Positions 6,039 through 7,837 of a stretch of DNA of 7,837 nucleotides are shown in pieces. Source of the DNA: Acidobacteriota bacterium (lineage in GTDB: Bacteria > Acidobacteriota > Terriglobia > Terriglobales > Acidobacteriaceae); the NCBI GenBank assembly GCA_021799945.1, contig JAJYZK010000030.1, forward strand, positions 1-7,837, given 5' to 3'. The position numbers were made by a program, and so were the translations under genes. How positions within the stretch are numbered: the stretch's first letter is position 1; every line of letters begins with the position of its first letter. A model generated the notes under the pieces. The model saw only the letters and a list, made by a program, of their open reading frames with translations, was not told the origin of the DNA and made no database searches.

Positions 6039-7837
6039 TTAAATCCTTCGGAAGGCCCGCTGGATGTCCTTCCAAGGATAGCGCAGGACGATGGGCCGGC
6101 CATGCGGGCAGCTTGTCGGGTGTTCGGTCTTCGCCAGCTCGGCCAGGAGCCATTCCATGCGGGCCGGGGCCAGGGGAGTGTTCACCTTTATGGCCGAGTG
6201 GCAGGCGATGGAGGCGGCGATGCGGGTGCGCGCGGTTTCCAGATTGTCGGACTGCTCCTCCCGATTCCCCTGCTCCAGGACTTCGATCAGCATGCGCTCC
6301 AGCTCTCGTCCCTCGAGGCCGGCGGGCGCCGCCTTCACGGCAATGGTCTTCGGGCCGTAGGGTTCGACCTCCAGACCATTGGCCTCCAGCTCCCGCGCGA
6401 TGGCGGCGAAGGCGACCATCTGGGCGGGCGCCAGTTCGAGGAGCATGGGCATCAGAAGTCTCTGACGCTGGATCTTCTCCACCTGGCGTTCGCGCAGCAC
6501 TCGCTCGAAGAGAATCCGCTCGTGGGCGACATGCTGATCGACAATCCAAATCCCTTCGTCGTTGACCGCCAGAATGAAGGAATCGCGAAGCTGCCCCAGG
6601 GGACGCAGGCTCGCCAGTCCCCGAAGGTCGGCCTCCCCGCCTTCTCCATCGCCCGCGGCCGCGGAGAAGACGGCCTGAGGCCCGGCATCCGCGGCTGCGG
6701 CGAAGGGGAGCGGAAGGGCAGCCGGCGCCGGCGCCGGCGCGGTCAACCCGAAGGGAGCGCTCTCTCCCGCTTCCGGCGATTCCGACTCCGGCGGCAGCTC
6801 CGCCGGGAGTGGGGATGGGCTGTGGGCGGCGAGCGGCCCTGCGGGCGAAGTGGAGGGATCCCTCGCCGGCACAAGCGCCGGCGTCGCGCTCGGCTGGGAG
6901 GCAAGCGCCCGCAGAAAACCCGCCGCCGGCCGCGCCGCGTTGAGCTTGTTGCGGATGCTGTCTCGAACCAGATCGTGGACCAGCGCGGGCTGCCGAAAAC
7001 GCACCTCGGTCTTGGCCGGGTGCACGTTGACATCGACCTCCTGCGGCGGCAGGTCGAGAAACAGCAGCGCCACCGGGTAGCAGGCGGCGGGAAGGATGTT
7101 GCGGTAGGCCTCCGCCACGGCGTGAAGCAGAATCCGGTCGCGCACCAGCCTGCGGTTCACAAAGCAATAGATCGAATTGCGGTTCAGCTTCTGCAACTCC
7201 GGTCTGGAGATGAATCCGCCGATGCGAAGCGCGCCCGGAGACGGCGCACGATACTCCGGCTCCCGCTTCCAGGGCGGCGGTTCGGGCAGACCGGCGCGCT
7301 CCAGGATCCGTTCCGCCGCGAGAGGGAGCAACTCCTCCAGCATCTGCTGGCCGAAGATCTGAAAGATGCGCTGGGCCGCCTGGGAGACGGGCGGCGCAAG
7401 GAGCAGCGACTGCTTGGCAGTGCGCAGCTCAAAGTGCTTTTCAGGATGGGCCAGAGCATAATGAGTAACCATAGAGGTTACGTGAGAGAGTTCGACGGTT
7501 TCCGACCTGAGAAATTTGCGGCGCGCCGGCGTGTTGTAAAAAAGGTCTCGCACGGCGAGAGCGGTTCCCTCCGCCAGTCCCGCGTCTTCGCAGCGCAGCA
7601 GCTTGCCCCCGGCGATCTCAATCAGGGTTCCCGAGGCCTCGTCGGCCGCGCGGGTCAGCATTTCCACGCGGGCGATGGAGGCGATGGACGGCAGCGCCTC
7701 TCCGCGAAAGCCCAGGGTGGCGATGGAGAGCAGATCGTCGCTGGTGCGCAGCTTGGAGGTGGCGTGGCGTTCGAAGGACAGAAGCGCGTCGTCGCGATTC
7801 ATGCCGCATCCGTCATCCCGGATGCGGATGAGTTTGC
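6039..7837 (-). CDS. mutL: DNA mismatch repair protein MutL, endonuclease type (N-terminus outside window)
   Basis: 598 residues are visible. The Met at 7802 is internal: the frame continues to the right edge as KLIRIRDDGCG, the DxGxG ATP-binding motif of GHKL ATPases, and only some 50-60 N-terminal residues should be missing. RHATSK and TLGFRGEAL follow, then the transducer region with FVNRRLVRD and DVNVHPAKTEVRF. A Pro/Ala/Ser-rich linker (about 6620-6900) leads to the C-terminal dimerisation/endonuclease domain: GQLRDSFIL, DQHVAHERILFE (6504-6539), ACHSAIK and CPHGRP (6093-6110). These match the metal-binding motifs of nicking MutL proteins found in bacteria without MutH, except that the usual Ala of DQHA is Val. 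The protein couples mismatch recognition by MutS to strand incision. It ends with TAA at 6041-6039 and is first of the three - strand genes. Confidence 0.97.
   Translation of the reverse strand, partial: KLIRIRDDGCGMNRDDALLSFERHATSKLRTSDDLLSIATLGFRGEALPSIASIARVEMLTRAADEASGTLIEIAGGKLLRCEDAGLAEGTALAVRDLFYNTPARRKFLRSETVELSHVTSMVTHYALAHPEKHFELRTAKQSLLLAPPVSQAAQRIFQIFGQQMLEELLPLAAERILERAGLPEPPPWKREPEYRAPSPGALRIGGFISRPELQKLNRNSIYCFVNRRLVRDRILLHAVAEAYRNILPAACYPVALLFLDLPPQEVDVNVHPAKTEVRFRQPALVHDLVRDSIRNKLNAARPAAGFLRALASQPSATPALVPARDPSTSPAGPLAAHSPSPLPAELPPESESPEAGESAPFGLTAPAPAPAALPLPFAAAADAGPQAVFSAAAGDGEGGEADLRGLASLRPLGQLRDSFILAVNDEGIWIVDQHVAHERILFERVLRERQVEKIQRQRLLMPMLLELAPAQMVAFAAIARELEANGLEVEPYGPKTIAVKAAPAGLEGRELERMLIEVLEQGNREEQSDNLETARTRIAASIACHSAIKVNTPLAPARMEWLLAELAKTEHPTSCPHGRPIVLRYPWKDIQRAFRRI
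6721..6738. repeat. Three tandem copies of GCCGGC in the MutL linker
   Basis: An exact 18-base match to the run at 278-295. On the - strand it codes Ala-Pro repeats within the flexible linker between the MutL ATPase and endonuclease domains. It is simple-sequence low complexity in a part of MutL that varies freely in length and sequence. Confidence 0.8.

Noticed and set aside
5789..6040. A + strand frame reading like a lipoprotein signal peptide (LLAVLVVLGCSGCARR) near 5853-5900.
   Set aside because: It lies antisense to the AlkZ-related gene's ribosome site and start. Its only upstream start codon (GTG 5789) gives an Arg/Pro-rich lead without a ribosome site, and the frame runs on as an antisense shadow through mutL.

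Overview
The window is GC-rich, densely coding bacterial DNA. Two gene sets run toward each other and meet around 2926-2959. High GC, a MutL with an endonuclease-type C-terminus, and a set made of a B-box-like zinc finger, LiaI/LiaF-like membrane modules and a DUF4097-type repeat protein all suggest an acidobacterium (Solibacter/Bryobacter-like). That assignment is inference from gene content: there is no rRNA or other phylogenetic marker here that can be read by eye.

Left part, + strand (1-2959). Four genes are packed with ATGA-type stop/start overlaps, or a 4-base overlap, at every junction (433-436, 1206-1209, 1451-1454), so they look like one translationally coupled operon entering from the left. 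In order: the C-terminal part of a membrane-associated protein (5' end outside the window); a protein with an eight-ligand zinc-finger N-terminus and several membrane segments; an 82-residue two-helix LiaI-like protein; and a 502-residue protein with three membrane helices and a long Gly-Asp-Val repeat (DUF4097-like) domain. This resembles envelope-stress or membrane-sensing cassettes, often found beside an ECF sigma/anti-sigma pair. That pair, if present, would lie to the left of the window.

Right part, - strand (7837-2926). The transcription order is mutL (5' end outside the window), a 189-base gap, a 722-residue protein, then cmk (cytidylate kinase). The middle protein has an N-terminal part that resembles AlkZ/YcaQ-related winged-helix proteins. 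About 440 further residues follow, rich in Arg, Gly, Pro and Ser and predicted by composition to be disordered. Its stop codon overlaps the cmk start (ATGA), so these two are coupled. Mismatch repair, a possible DNA-lesion or nucleic-acid-binding protein and a pyrimidine nucleotide kinase are thus neighbours.

The two sets overlap tail to tail by 34 bases with no obvious intrinsic terminator. No tRNA, rRNA, CRISPR array, insertion sequence or phage gene was seen. The least ordinary item is the very long basic low-complexity tail at 3681-5003. The compact zinc-finger/LiaI-like/DUF4097 operon comes second.
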